A DNA stretch of 64,000 nt from positions 62,001 to 126,000 of the forward strand of contig CAVXIQ010000008.1 in NCBI GenBank assembly GCA_963761905.1, written 5' to 3'. Position 1 is the stretch's first letter. Each line of letters begins with the position of its first letter. This DNA is from Gaiellasilicea sp963761905 (GTDB lineage: Bacteria; Actinomycetota; Thermoleophilia; Gaiellales; Gaiellaceae). The notes under the pieces were generated by a model. That model was not told the origin of the DNA. It saw only the letters and a list, made by a program, of their open reading frames with translations, and did no database searches. Position numbers and translations under genes: made by a program. This document shows, piece after piece, positions 36,066 to 44,677 of the stretch.

Positions 36066-37004
36066 ATGGCTCAGGCACCCGCCCTGCCACGTGGATTCGA
36101 GCTCCCGCTCGAGCCCCGGCTCCCCCGAATCGGCTCGATCGACGCGGTCGCGCTCGAGGAGCGGGCAGCGACTCTCGCGAAGCGGTCGATCAAGAAAGAG
36201 TCGAAGCTCCAGGCCTTCGAGCTCGCGGTCCGGATGATGGACCTGACGACGCTGGAGGGCGCGGACACACCGGGCAAAGTCGCGGCGCTCTGCTCGAAGG
36301 CCGTGCGGCCGGACCCGGTCGACAGCTCCATTCCCTCGGTCGCCGCCGTTTGCGTCTACCCGAACCTCGTCCCGACTGCCGTCGCGCGCCTTCGCGGCAC
36401 GAGCGTCCGCGTCGCCTCCGTCGCGACTGCCTTCCCCTCCGGGCAATCCCCCATCGAGATCAAGCTCGCCGAGGTGCGGCAGGTCGTGGAGTGGGGGGCG
36501 GACGAGGTCGACATGGTGATCGACCGTGGCGCCTTCCTCTCCGGCCGCTACGCGAAGGTCTACGACGAGATCGTCAAGGTGAAAGAGGCGTGCGGCGAGG
36601 CGCACCTGAAGGTGATCCTCGAGACGGGCGAGCTCGGCACCTACGACAACGTCCGCCGCGCCTCGCTCCTGGCCATGGCCGCCGGCGCCGACTTCATCAA
36701 GACCTCGTCCGGGAAGATCCCGCTCGCAGCGACCCTGCCCGTGACGCTCTGCATGCTCGAGGCGATCCGCGACGTCCACGACGAGACCGGCCGTGTCGTC
36801 GGAATGAAGCCCGCGGGCGGGATCCGAACCGCGAAGCAGGCCGTCCAATACCTCGTCGTCCTCCACGAGACGCTCGGACTCGCGTGGCTGACGCCCGACC
36901 TCTTCCGCTTCGGCGCCTCGTCGCTCCTGAACGACGTCCTCCTCCAGATCCGCAAGCAGAAGACCGGCCAGTACCAGTCCCCCGACTACTTCACCTTGGA
37001 CTGA
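36066..37004 (+). CDS. deoC: Deoxyribose-phosphate aldolase
   Basis: Class I aldolase of 312 residues that splits 2-deoxyribose-5-phosphate into glyceraldehyde-3-phosphate and acetaldehyde. The motifs KVILETGEL and FIKTSSGK (Schiff-base lysine region) and GMKPAGGIR (second catalytic Lys) are present. It has an N-terminal extension of about 40 residues compared with E. coli DeoC, common in actinobacteria. An aldehyde dehydrogenase follows 13 bases downstream, which would oxidise the acetaldehyde produced. A leaderless promoter (TACACT) lies just upstream. Confidence 0.95.
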   Translation: MAQAPALPRGFELPLEPRLPRIGSIDAVALEERAATLAKRSIKKESKLQAFELAVRMMDLTTLEGADTPGKVAALCSKAVRPDPVDSSIPSVAAVCVYPNLVPTAVARLRGTSVRVASVATAFPSGQSPIEIKLAEVRQVVEWGADEVDMVIDRGAFLSGRYAKVYDEIVKVKEACGEAHLKVILETGELGTYDNVRRASLLAMAAGADFIKTSSGKIPLAATLPVTLCMLEAIRDVHDETGRVVGMKPAGGIRTAKQAVQYLVVLHETLGLAWLTPDLFRFGASSLLNDVLLQIRKQKTGQYQSPDYFTLD

Positions 37005-37017
37005 GGATGGGCGACTG

Positions 37018-38496
37018 ATGGCCGTCGAGAAACGCAAGCCGCTCACCCCGGCTCTGACGGAATGGGACTACGCGCCCGCGCCGGAGGCCCGCGACATCGT
37101 CTCGCTCGAGAAGCGCTACGGGCTCTTCATCGGCGGCGAGCTCGTGGCGCCGAAGTCGAAGGAATGGCAGCCGACGATCTCGCCCGCGACCGAGGAGAAG
37201 CTTGCCGAGGTCGCCTACGCGAACGAGGCCGACGTCACTCGCGCCGTCAAGGCTGCCCGTGCCGCGTACGAGAACGGCTGGTCGGGGCTCGCCGCGGCCG
37301 AGCGCGCGAAGTACCTGTTCCGGATCGCCCGGATCATCCAGGAGCGCTCGCGCGAGCTCGCTGTGCTCGAGAGCCTCGACGGCGGCAAGCCGATCAAGGA
37401 GTCGCGCGATGTCGATGTCCCGCTCGCCGCAGCGCACTTCTTCTACTACGCGGGCTGGGCCGACAAGCTCGAGTACGCGTTCCCGAACCGGCGCCCGCGC
37501 CCGCTCGGCGTCGCGGGTCAGATCATCCCCTGGAACTTCCCGCTCCTGATGCTCGCGTGGAAAATCGCGCCGGCGCTCGCGGCCGGGAACACCGTCGTCC
37601 TGAAGCCGGCCGAGACGACGCCGCTCTCGGCCCTTCTCTTCGCGGATATCTGCCGCCAGGCGGAGCTGCCCGCAGGAGTCGTCAACATCGTCACCGGGGA
37701 CGGTCGCGCCGGTGCCGCGCTCGTCAAGCAGGACGACGTCGACAAGATCGCGTTCACCGGCTCGACCGAGGTCGGCAAGGCGATCCAGCGCGAGCTGGCC
37801 GGCACCGACACGAAGCTGACGCTCGAGCTCGGCGGCAAGGCCGCGAACATCGTCTTCGACGACTGCGCGCTCGACCAGGCAGTCGAGGGGATCGTCAACG
37901 GGATCTACTTCAACCAGGGCCACGTCTGCTGCGCCGGCTCGCGCCTCCTCGTGCAGGAGTCGATCTACGAGCAGACCGTCGCGAAGCTGAAGCGCCGACT
38001 CGAGACGCTCCGGCTCGGCGACCCGCTCGACAAGAACACCGACATCGGCGCAATCAACTCGAAGATGCAGCTCGACCGGATCACCGAGCTCGTCCAGTCG
38101 GGGAAGGACGAGGGCGCCGAGATCTTCCAGCCGGCCTGTCGCCTCCCCGAGAAGGGCTACTGGTTCGCGCCGACCGTCTTCACGAACGTCGCCCAGAGCT
38201 ACCGGATCGCCCAGGAGGAGATCTTCGGGCCCGTGCTCAGCGTGCTCACCTTCCGCACGCCCGAGGAGGCGGTCGAGAAGGCGAACAACACCGCCTACGG
38301 GCTCTCGGCGGGCGTCTGGACGGAGAAGGGCTCGCGGATCCTCTGGATGGCCGAGCGGTTGCGGGCGGGCGTCGTCTGGGCGAACACGTTCAACCGCTTC
38401 GATCCCGCCTCGCCGTTCGGCGGCTACAAGGAATCCGGGTTCGGCCGCGAGGGCGGGCGGCACGGGCTCGAGCCGTACCTGAGGTTCGACGCGTGA
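37018..38496 (+). CDS. Aldehyde dehydrogenase
   Basis: NAD(P)-dependent aldehyde dehydrogenase of 492 residues. The oxyanion Asn is in IIPWNFPLLM, the general-base Glu in LELGGKAANIVFDD and the catalytic Cys in NQGHVCCAGSR; the C-terminal substrate loop EEIFGPVLSV is also present. It lies between deoC and two further coupled reading frames. Acetaldehyde oxidation in deoxyribose breakdown is the likely role from context. The stop overlaps a GTG by four bases. Confidence 0.94.
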   Translation: MAVEKRKPLTPALTEWDYAPAPEARDIVSLEKRYGLFIGGELVAPKSKEWQPTISPATEEKLAEVAYANEADVTRAVKAARAAYENGWSGLAAAERAKYLFRIARIIQERSRELAVLESLDGGKPIKESRDVDVPLAAAHFFYYAGWADKLEYAFPNRRPRPLGVAGQIIPWNFPLLMLAWKIAPALAAGNTVVLKPAETTPLSALLFADICRQAELPAGVVNIVTGDGRAGAALVKQDDVDKIAFTGSTEVGKAIQRELAGTDTKLTLELGGKAANIVFDDCALDQAVEGIVNGIYFNQGHVCCAGSRLLVQESIYEQTVAKLKRRLETLRLGDPLDKNTDIGAINSKMQLDRITELVQSGKDEGAEIFQPACRLPEKGYWFAPTVFTNVAQSYRIAQEEIFGPVLSVLTFRTPEEAVEKANNTAYGLSAGVWTEKGSRILWMAERLRAGVVWANTFNRFDPASPFGGYKESGFGREGGRHGLEPYLRFDA

Positions 38497-38579
38497 AGCG
38501 CTGGCGCTTGCCGCTCCTGCTCGTCGCCGGCGCGCTCGCGCTCGTCGCCTCCGATCGTCGCTTCGGAAGCTCGACATGA
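38493..38579 (+). CDS. 28-residue single-span membrane peptide, coupled both sides
   Basis: A GTG-initiated frame of 28 residues: basic start (KRWR), hydrophobic core LPLLLVAGALALVA, short polar tail. It fits exactly between two genes, with GTGA overlapping the stop of the aldehyde dehydrogenase and ATGA overlapping the start of the next gene. The overlaps and membrane-helix composition argue that it is translated. It is too short for most gene callers. Function unknown; it might anchor or regulate the neighbouring dehydrogenase-like proteins. Confidence 0.55.
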   Translation: MKRWRLPLLLVAGALALVASDRRFGSST

Positions 38580-39376
38580 GCAAGCGGCTTCCGGTCCGCA
38601 AGACATACAAGCTCTTCGTCGGCGGAGGCTTCCCGCGCTCAGAGTCCGGCCGCACCTACGAGGCGCAGGGAGAGAACATCGCGCGCGCCTCGCGCAAGGA
38701 CGCACGCGACGCCGTCGTCGCAGCCAGGAAGGCGCAGCCCGGCTGGGCCGCCGCGACTGCGTACAACCGCGGCCAGGTGCTCTATCGAATCGCCGAGATG
38801 ATGGAGGCGCGCACCGCCGAGCTGGCCGCAGCCTGCTCCGGCAAGCCCGAGGTCGCCGCGGCGATCGACCGCATGGTCTGGTACGCCGGCTGGGCCGACA
38901 AGCTCGCGCAGGTGCTCGGCTCCGCGAACCCGGTCGCCGGCCCGTACTTCAACTTCACCGTGCCGGAGGCGACGGGCGTCGTCGCGATCCTCGCGCCCGA
39001 CGAGCCCGCGCTCGCCGGCCTCGTCTCGCGGCTCGCGCCCGCGATCGTCGGCGGGAACGCCGCCATCGCGGTCGCCTCCGAGACGCATCCGGTCGCGGCG
39101 ATCGAGCTCGCCGAGGCGATCGCCACCTCGGACGTCCCCGGCGGCGTCGTCAACATCCTCACCGGCTACCGCGACGAGTTGGCGCCCATCCTCGCCGGGC
39201 ACATGGACGTGAACGCGATCGACGTCACCGGCTCGAACGGGCAATCGGAGGAGCTCGAGCGGCTCGCCGCCGACAACGTCAAGCGCGTCGTCCACGGCTC
39301 GGCCGACGAGCAGAGCCCCTGGGCGATCGCGAGCTTCCTCGAGCTGAAGACGATCTGGCATCCGATCGGTCAATAG
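38576..39376 (+). CDS. Aldehyde-dehydrogenase-like protein without catalytic domain
   Basis: Protein of 266 residues that aligns with only the N-terminal, cofactor-binding half of aldehyde dehydrogenases (FVGGGFPRSESGRTYE, ATGVVAILAPDEPAL, GGVVNILTGY). Where the full enzyme has the Glu and Cys active site it ends with ELKTIWHPIGQ, a neat terminus rather than a broken frame. The oxyanion motif is altered (APDEPA instead of PWNFP). It is encoded directly after a full-length dehydrogenase with a four-base overlap via the small peptide. It is probably a non-catalytic partner or regulator (inference). Confidence 0.8.
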   Translation: MSKRLPVRKTYKLFVGGGFPRSESGRTYEAQGENIARASRKDARDAVVAARKAQPGWAAATAYNRGQVLYRIAEMMEARTAELAAACSGKPEVAAAIDRMVWYAGWADKLAQVLGSANPVAGPYFNFTVPEATGVVAILAPDEPALAGLVSRLAPAIVGGNAAIAVASETHPVAAIELAEAIATSDVPGGVVNILTGYRDELAPILAGHMDVNAIDVTGSNGQSEELERLAADNVKRVVHGSADEQSPWAIASFLELKTIWHPIGQ

Positions 39377-39384
39377 CCCTCCGG

Positions 39385-39390
39385 TAGACT
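39385..39390 (+). promoter_or_regulatory. -10 box TAGACT before the TrpC-like gene
   Basis: TAGACT ends 8 bases before the GTG at 39399, directly after the previous gene's stop. Confidence 0.5.
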
Positions 39391-39398
39391 CGCGCCGC

Positions 39399-39914
39399 GT
39401 GACGCCCTCGAGACGTCTGAGCCAAGCGATCTCCGAAGGCGACGGGATCTCGCTGATCGTCCCGGTCGAGCAGCCGGAGGCGGCGCGCGCAGCCGAGTCC
39501 GACGGCGCCGAGGCACTTCTGGCCCACGGTTCGGCGATCGCGGCGATCCGTGAGGCGACGTCGCTTCCGGTCGTGTCCTATCTCGACGCGGATGTGCCTC
39601 AGGGCGACGCCTGCATCGTGGGCGCCGGCGCCGACTGGGAGCACCTCCACGCGGTGGACGTGGAGATCGTGGTCCGCGTCGAGCAGGAGGACGAGCTCGA
39701 GGAGGTACTCGAGCGCCACGATCCCGAGATCTTCGTCCTCGCCGGCGGTGAGGACGGTGAGCGGCTCGAGCGCGTGCTCAGCCTGCTCTCGGACGTCCCG
39801 GCCGGCAAGCTCGCGATCGCCGAGCTCCCAGACGTTACGCGCGAGGAGATCGAAGAGCTCGAGCGGGCCGGGTGCGACGCGGTTCTCGTCGGTGGGTCTG
39901 GCTCGGCGCGTTAG
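39399..39914 (+). CDS. Short TIM-barrel protein resembling TrpC
   Basis: Protein of 171 residues with alternating strands and helices that recalls indole-3-glycerol-phosphate synthase, but shortened. VLERHDPEIFVLAGGEDGERLERVLSLL and the end ELERAGCDAVLVGGSGSAR match the last two beta/alpha units of TrpC (usually AGADAVLVGESL). The catalytic lysines of TrpC are not evident. No trp gene is near. Start GTG 39399 follows a TAGACT box; the end overlaps the next gene by 23 bases. Function unknown; a degenerate paralogue is likely. Confidence 0.6.
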   Translation: MTPSRRLSQAISEGDGISLIVPVEQPEAARAAESDGAEALLAHGSAIAAIREATSLPVVSYLDADVPQGDACIVGAGADWEHLHAVDVEIVVRVEQEDELEEVLERHDPEIFVLAGGEDGERLERVLSLLSDVPAGKLAIAELPDVTREEIEELERAGCDAVLVGGSGSAR

Positions 39915-41302
39915 TCGCGGAGAGTGGCTCGGTCTCGCGGCGCTGCTCGCGCTCGCCGCCTCCCTCCGGATCCCGGGCCTGCGCTACGGGCTCCCGTTTC
40001 CGCTCCTCAACGCCGACGAGGAATCGATCGTGCCGCGCGCGTGGGAGCTCGCCCACGGCGGCGGGCTCGATCCCGGTTGGTACGACTATCCCAGCCTGCT
40101 CTTCCTGCTGCTCGCGCCGTTCCAGGCATTTGCGGAGGCGCCGTCGTACGGAGCGGGACGAGGAGTCGCGGCAGGGCTCGGGCTCATCGGCGTCGCGGCG
40201 GCCTGGTGGCTCGGTCGCGCCTCCTACGGCTTGCTCGCCGGGCTCGTCGCCGGTGCTGCGGTTGCCGTAGCCACGGTTCACGTCGCGTACTCGCACGTCG
40301 CGGTGACTGACGTCCTCTTGACCGCGCTCGTCTCCGTTGCGCTCGCGCTCGCCGTGCACGGACGGTTGGAGTGGGCGGGAGCCGCAGCAGGGCTCGCAGC
40401 GTCGGCGAAGTATCCGGGAGTCTTCCTCGCGGTACCGATCCTCGCGGTCGGGTGGGGACAATGGCGCCGGCTCGCGACCGGAGCCGCGCTAGCAGCGCTC
40501 GCCTTCGTCCTCACGAGCCCGTTCGTCGTCTGGCATGCCGGCGCCGCCTGGGAGGACATCTCGCGTGTTCAGCGACTGGCGGCCGAGGGCTGGCTCGGGT
40601 TCGAGAACGATCATCCGACGCCGCTCGCCTTCCTCGACCGCCTCTGGGAGAGCCTCGGCCCGGCGCTCGTCGTCGCGCTCGCCGGGCTCGCGCTCGCCGG
40701 ACGGGCGCTCGTGGTGAAACGCCACAAGCTCTCCGCGCACCGGGCGGACGTCGTTCTCGTGAGCTTCACGCTCGCCTACTTCGCGTACCTGCTCACGCTC
40801 GACGCGCACTTCGACCGCTACGTGCTCCCACTCGTTCCCGTGCTCGGCGCCCTCGCCGGACGCGCTCGCCCGCTTGCCGTCGTCACGCTCGCCCTGCTGC
40901 TTATCCCGCTCGCCTGGTCGATCGCCGACGTCCGCGAGCTGCGAGGCACCGATACGCGCCTCGTCGCCCACGACTGGATCGAGGCGAACGTCCCACGCTC
41001 CGCAACCGTCGCGGTGGATCCCTCGACTCCACCGCGTTGCGGCCGCCCGCGTCGTTCGCCTCGAGCTCCCAGGGCCGGGCCGCCCGGCCGATCCCGAGCG
41101 CGACCTCGCCCGGCTGCGCTCGCTCGGCGTCGACTACGTGCTCGTCACGGGAGCCGTGGCCGATCGCGTGAGCGCGGCGAGGGAGCACTACCCACAGGAG
41201 GCGCGTTTCTACGACCAGCTCGACGCCGGCGAGCAGAGGGTTCTGCGCGTCGACCCGGGCGGTGAGCTCGCGGGGCCCTGGGTGGCCGTGTACCGCCTGT
41301 AA
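39892..41302 (+). CDS. Membrane glycosyltransferase, PMT/GT39-like (one frame break)
   Basis: Polytopic protein of about 470 residues. The first luminal loop contains NADEESIVPRAWELAHGGG, where an acidic pair fits the DE/DD catalytic motif of dolichyl- or polyprenyl-phosphate-dependent glycosyltransferases. About ten hydrophobic helices follow, with SAHRADVVLVSFTLAYFA and HFDRYVLPLVPVLGALAG typical of the family. The frame breaks near 41030; the soluble C-terminus (ARLRSLGVDYVLVTG) continues in another frame to TAA 41302. GTG 39892 overlaps the previous gene. Sugar donor and acceptor unknown. Confidence 0.75.
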
Positions 41303-41305
41303 TCT
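41300..41305 (+). promoter_or_regulatory. -10 box TAATCT before the spermidine-synthase-like gene
   Basis: TAATCT overlaps the upstream stop codon and ends 6 bases before the ATG at 41312. Confidence 0.5.
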
Positions 41306-41311
41306 GGACGA

Positions 41312-42946
41312 ATGCGGGCTGAGCAGCGGAGCGCGGCCGCGATCGGGGTTGCGGTCTTCATCGCCGGCGCGGTTCTCCTCGGGCTGGAGATCGCCTCGAG
41401 CCGTGTGCTCGCGCCGTTCTTCGGTAGCTCCCTCTACGTCTGGGGCGCCCTGATCGGGGTCGTGCTCGCGGGGCTCTCGCTCGGATACTGGTTGGGAGGG
41501 ATGGCGGCCGATCGGGAGCCGACGCCGGCGCTCTTCGTGGGCGTGCTCGGGCTCGCCGCGCTCCTCGTGCTCGCGATTCCCTTCGTCGACGGCTGGGTGC
41601 TCGACCAGGTCGTCGAGCTCGATCCCGGGCCGAGGCTGAACCCGTTGCTCGCCACGATCCTCCTCTTCGGTGCTCCGGCCGTCGTCCTCGGGACCGTCTC
41701 GCCGATCGCGGTCAAGCTCCGCGCCCGCTCGCTCGACCACCTCGGCCGCACCGCCGGCCGCCTCTTCGCGATCTCCACGGCCGGCTCGATCGCAGGCACC
41801 TTCGCGACGGCCTTCTGGCTGATTCCCGAGCTCGGAACCGACCAGCTGCTCGCCGCCGGCGCCGTCGCGCTGATGCTGGCGGCGGCGTTCGTCGCGCTCG
41901 TCGAGCGCCTCGCAGTCGCCTTCGTCGCAGCCGTCGCGATCGCAGCTGCGAGCTTCGCCGGCGTCCTCTCGCTGGCTCCCGAGAAGGGCGGAACGGTCGC
42001 CGCCTCCGAGTTCCGGAACTGGTCGCCGGTCTATCGCCAGCGCGGCGTCGACGAGGAGGAGCGTCAGCTCGGCGATCCCAACGATGCCCAGTCGGGGTAC
42101 GAGGTGCTCCACGCCAAGGACACGCAATATCACCGCCTCGCGGTCGTCGAGGACTCGACCAGCCGCTACCTCCGTTTCGACAGCTCCTTCCAGAGCGGGA
42201 TGTGGCGAGACCAGCCGTACCGCACCCGCTTCGAGTACACCGACTACCTCCAGCTCGCGCTTGCCTACAACGCGGGCGCGAAGCGGATCCTGTTCGTCGG
42301 CCTCGGAGGCGGCTCCGCTCCGAAGCGGATGTGGCGCGACTTTCCGGCTCTACGCCTCGACGTGGTCGAGCTCGACGGCGAGGTGGTCGACGTCGCCCAC
42401 CGCTTCTTCGGGCTTCCGCGGGACGAGCGGATCGACGTAGAAGTCGAGGACGGCAGGCGGTATCTCTCCCGGAACGAGGGGCCGTGGGATGCCATCGTCA
42501 TCGATGCGTTCTACTCGGACTCGATCCCGTTCCACCTCGCGACCCGGGAGTTCCTGGAGCTCGCGCGATCCAGGCTCGCCCCCGGCGGGGTGATCGCGAC
42601 AAACGTGATCGGGGCGGTGTCGGGTGAGCAGTCGCGGCTACTGCGCTCGATGCTGCGCACCTACCGGACGGTCTTCCCGACGGTCGCGGTGCACCCGGTT
42701 TTCGAGTCGGCCGATTCGGGTCTGGCCGAGATCCGGAACGTGATCTTCGTGGCCGGCGAGGGCGCCGCGCCCGACAAGCGCTTCCTTGCCGAGCGCTGGC
42801 GCGATGTCCGCCGCGATGCGCCGGGCGCCCCCGACCTGACTCGCGCGATCCGCGACCGGGTCGATGCGCCGATCTCGACCGGGAACGTGCCGGTCCTGAC
42901 CGACGACTACGCGCCCACCGACGCGCTCCTACTGCTCTTCGGCTAG
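41312..42946 (+). CDS. Membrane-fused spermidine-synthase-like methyltransferase fold protein
   Basis: Protein of 544 residues. The N-terminal ~220 residues hold about seven hydrophobic helices starting GAVLLGLEIASSRVLAPFFG, as in the 'fused MFS/spermidine synthase' family. The soluble C-terminal half is a spermidine-synthase fold: RILFVGLGGGSAPKRM (cofactor loop), LDVVELDGEVVDVAHRFFG and WDAIVIDAFYSDSIPFHL, with the catalytic-loop Asp kept. Whether it makes polyamines or modifies another amine is unknown. It follows a membrane glycosyltransferase and may act on envelope components (inference). Its stop overlaps that of the convergent response regulator within one CTAG. Confidence 0.85.
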   Translation: MRAEQRSAAAIGVAVFIAGAVLLGLEIASSRVLAPFFGSSLYVWGALIGVVLAGLSLGYWLGGMAADREPTPALFVGVLGLAALLVLAIPFVDGWVLDQVVELDPGPRLNPLLATILLFGAPAVVLGTVSPIAVKLRARSLDHLGRTAGRLFAISTAGSIAGTFATAFWLIPELGTDQLLAAGAVALMLAAAFVALVERLAVAFVAAVAIAAASFAGVLSLAPEKGGTVAASEFRNWSPVYRQRGVDEEERQLGDPNDAQSGYEVLHAKDTQYHRLAVVEDSTSRYLRFDSSFQSGMWRDQPYRTRFEYTDYLQLALAYNAGAKRILFVGLGGGSAPKRMWRDFPALRLDVVELDGEVVDVAHRFFGLPRDERIDVEVEDGRRYLSRNEGPWDAIVIDAFYSDSIPFHLATREFLELARSRLAPGGVIATNVIGAVSGEQSRLLRSMLRTYRTVFPTVAVHPVFESADSGLAEIRNVIFVAGEGAAPDKRFLAERWRDVRRDAPGAPDLTRAIRDRVDAPISTGNVPVLTDDYAPTDALLLLFG

Positions 42947-43398
42947 GAGGGCTTCGCCGGCGGGTCCAGCTGCGCGAGCAGCCGCCCCACGAGCTCGGCG
43001 AGGGCCGACGGCTCGAAGGGCTTCGCGAAGAAACCGAGCGCGCCGACGCTGAACGCGTGACCCTGGACGTCCGGCTCCGGCTCGCCGGTCACGAACACGA
43101 ACGGCAGGTGGCGCGTCCTCGGGTCCCGGCGCAGCGCCACCGCCAGCTCGAAGCCGTCGAGGACCGGCATCTTGATGTCGAGCAGCAGGAGGTCCGGGTC
43201 GTCGGCGACCGCGCGCTCGAAGCCCTCGCGCCCGTCGGCGGCCTCCGTGACGTCGTAGCCCTCGTCACCCAGCACGGCGGCGCAGAGCGCGCGAATCCCG
43301 GGATCGTCGTCGACGACGAGGATCCGAGCCGGTTGCCGAGCGAGCTCCAGTGGGGCCGGCTCGGCCTGGCGGTGCGGCGAATCAGATGGAACCTGCAA
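42943..43398 (-). CDS. Stand-alone response-regulator receiver protein
   Basis: CheY-like receiver of about 151 residues with no output domain. ILVVDDDPGIRALCAAVL gives the acidic pocket, LLLLDIKMPVLDGFEL the phospho-acceptor Asp, FVFVTG the switch Thr and FFAKPFEPSALAE the conserved Lys. TTG 43398 with GGAGGGGG nine bases upstream and a TACAAT hexamer further back is the best start; an in-frame GTG at 43503 would overlap pfkA. No histidine kinase is nearby. Its target is unknown. Confidence 0.85.
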   Translation of the reverse strand: MQVPSDSPHRQAEPAPLELARQPARILVVDDDPGIRALCAAVLGDEGYDVTEAADGREGFERAVADDPDLLLLDIKMPVLDGFELAVALRRDPRTRHLPFVFVTGEPEPDVQGHAFSVGALGFFAKPFEPSALAELVGRLLAQLDPPAKPS

Positions 43399-43469
43399 CG
43401 CTGCGCGCCCCCTCCAGCGAACCCGCGACCTGTCGGCGACCTGATTGTAGCTCTGCGCCTGGCCTTTTC

Positions 43470-44519
43470 CTAGCCCGAGAACGCCTGGGCGACGTCGTAC
43501 CACGAGGGCGGCACCGTCTTCAGCTCCGCGGTCGCCTCCTCGAGCGAGACATCGACGAGCTCGTCGCCGTGGAGGGCGGCCATGCGGCCGAACCGGCCCT
43601 CGTGGACGAGGTCGGCCGCCTTGAGGCCGTAGCGCGTCGCCAGGACTCGGTCACGCGGCGTCGGCGTTCCGCCGCGCTGGACGTGCCCGAGCACCGTCAC
43701 CCGTGTCTCGAAGCCGGTGCGCTCCTGGATCTCCCGGCCGAGCGCATCGCCGACGCCTCCGAGCACCGCGTGGCCGAACTGATCGGTGGCGCGAGCCTCG
43801 CCGGCGACAAGTCGCCGCTCGCCCGACTCGTAGGTCAGCTCGTAGCCCTCGCTGACGACGACGATCGAGAAGTCCTTGCCGCCCTCGTGCCGCTTCTCGA
43901 GCGCGCGACAAGCCTCCTCGACGGTGACCGGCTGCTCCGGGATCAGGATCACGTCCGCGCCGCCGGCGATCCCGCTCTGGACGGCGATCCAGCCCACGTG
44001 CCGGCCCATCACCTCGACGACCATGACGCGGTTGTGCGACTCGGCGGTCGTGTGGAGCCGGTCGATCGCCTCTGTCGCGATCGTGACGGCGGTGTCGAAG
44101 CCGAACGTGTAATCGGTGCCGGAGAGATCGTTGTCGATCGTCTTCGGAACGCCGACGACCGGCAGCCCGTGCTCGGCGTGCAACCGCGCCGCGACGCCGA
44201 GGGTGTCCTCGCCGCCGATCGCGACGAGCGCGTCGAGCCGCTCCCGCTCGAAGGTCGCGAGAACGCGCTCGACGCCGCCCTCGATCTTGTACGGATTCGT
44301 GCGCGTCGTGCCGAGGATCGTGCCGCCGCGGGGCAGGATTCCCGAGACGTCGCGCAGCTCCAGAGCCTGGACGAGCCCCTCGACCAGCCCGCGCCAGCCC
44401 TCCCGAATGGCCAGGACCTCCCAGCCGCGATCGAACGACCTTCGGGTCGCCGCGCGGATGACGGCGTTCAGCCCGGGGCAATCGCCGCCACCCGTAAGGA
44501 TCCCAACTCGCCTCGGCAC
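43470..44519 (-). CDS. pfkA: 6-phosphofructokinase, PPi-type active site
   Basis: Glycolytic enzyme of 349 residues that phosphorylates fructose-6-phosphate. ILTGGGDCPGLNAVIR binds the phosphoryl donor. AIGGEDTLGVA carries Asp where ATP enzymes have Gly (E. coli position 104), and VPKTIDNDL carries Lys where ATP enzymes have Gly (position 124); both substitutions mark PPi-dependent members of actinobacteria. The substrate motif MGRHVGWIA is present. GTG 44519 is the plausible start because conservation begins at VPRRVGILTGGG. It is monocistronic and divergent from the repeat protein. Confidence 0.92.
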   Translation of the reverse strand: MPRRVGILTGGGDCPGLNAVIRAATRRSFDRGWEVLAIREGWRGLVEGLVQALELRDVSGILPRGGTILGTTRTNPYKIEGGVERVLATFERERLDALVAIGGEDTLGVAARLHAEHGLPVVGVPKTIDNDLSGTDYTFGFDTAVTIATEAIDRLHTTAESHNRVMVVEVMGRHVGWIAVQSGIAGGADVILIPEQPVTVEEACRALEKRHEGGKDFSIVVVSEGYELTYESGERRLVAGEARATDQFGHAVLGGVGDALGREIQERTGFETRVTVLGHVQRGGTPTPRDRVLATRYGLKAADLVHEGRFGRMAALHGDELVDVSLEEATAELKTVPPSWYDVAQAFSG

Positions 44520-44643
44520 GGCGACATCTTGACGCACGGCCGTCGACCGGGCGCCATCGTTGCAATCGCCGCGAGCCGGTGCGACCATTGGCCCTACGCA
44601 ATGGACGGAAGATCGTGCGGTTCGATCCCGTCTTGAAGATGAC

Positions 44644-44659
44644 GCGCCCGAAGGGGCGC
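44644..44659 (+). promoter_or_regulatory. Leader hairpin before the repeat protein gene
   Basis: GCGCCC-GAAG-GGGCGC, a perfect 6-bp stem, lies 18 bases before the ATG at 44678 and before its AAGGAG ribosome site. The remaining 44520-44643 gap to pfkA shows no other clear signal. Confidence 0.4.
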
Positions 44660-44677
44660 ACGATGGAAGGAGCAGCT

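Noticed and set aside
38576..39376. Frameshifted full-length aldehyde dehydrogenase
   Set aside because: No catalytic-domain sequence follows in any frame; the next gene begins 22 bases later with its own promoter-like hexamer.
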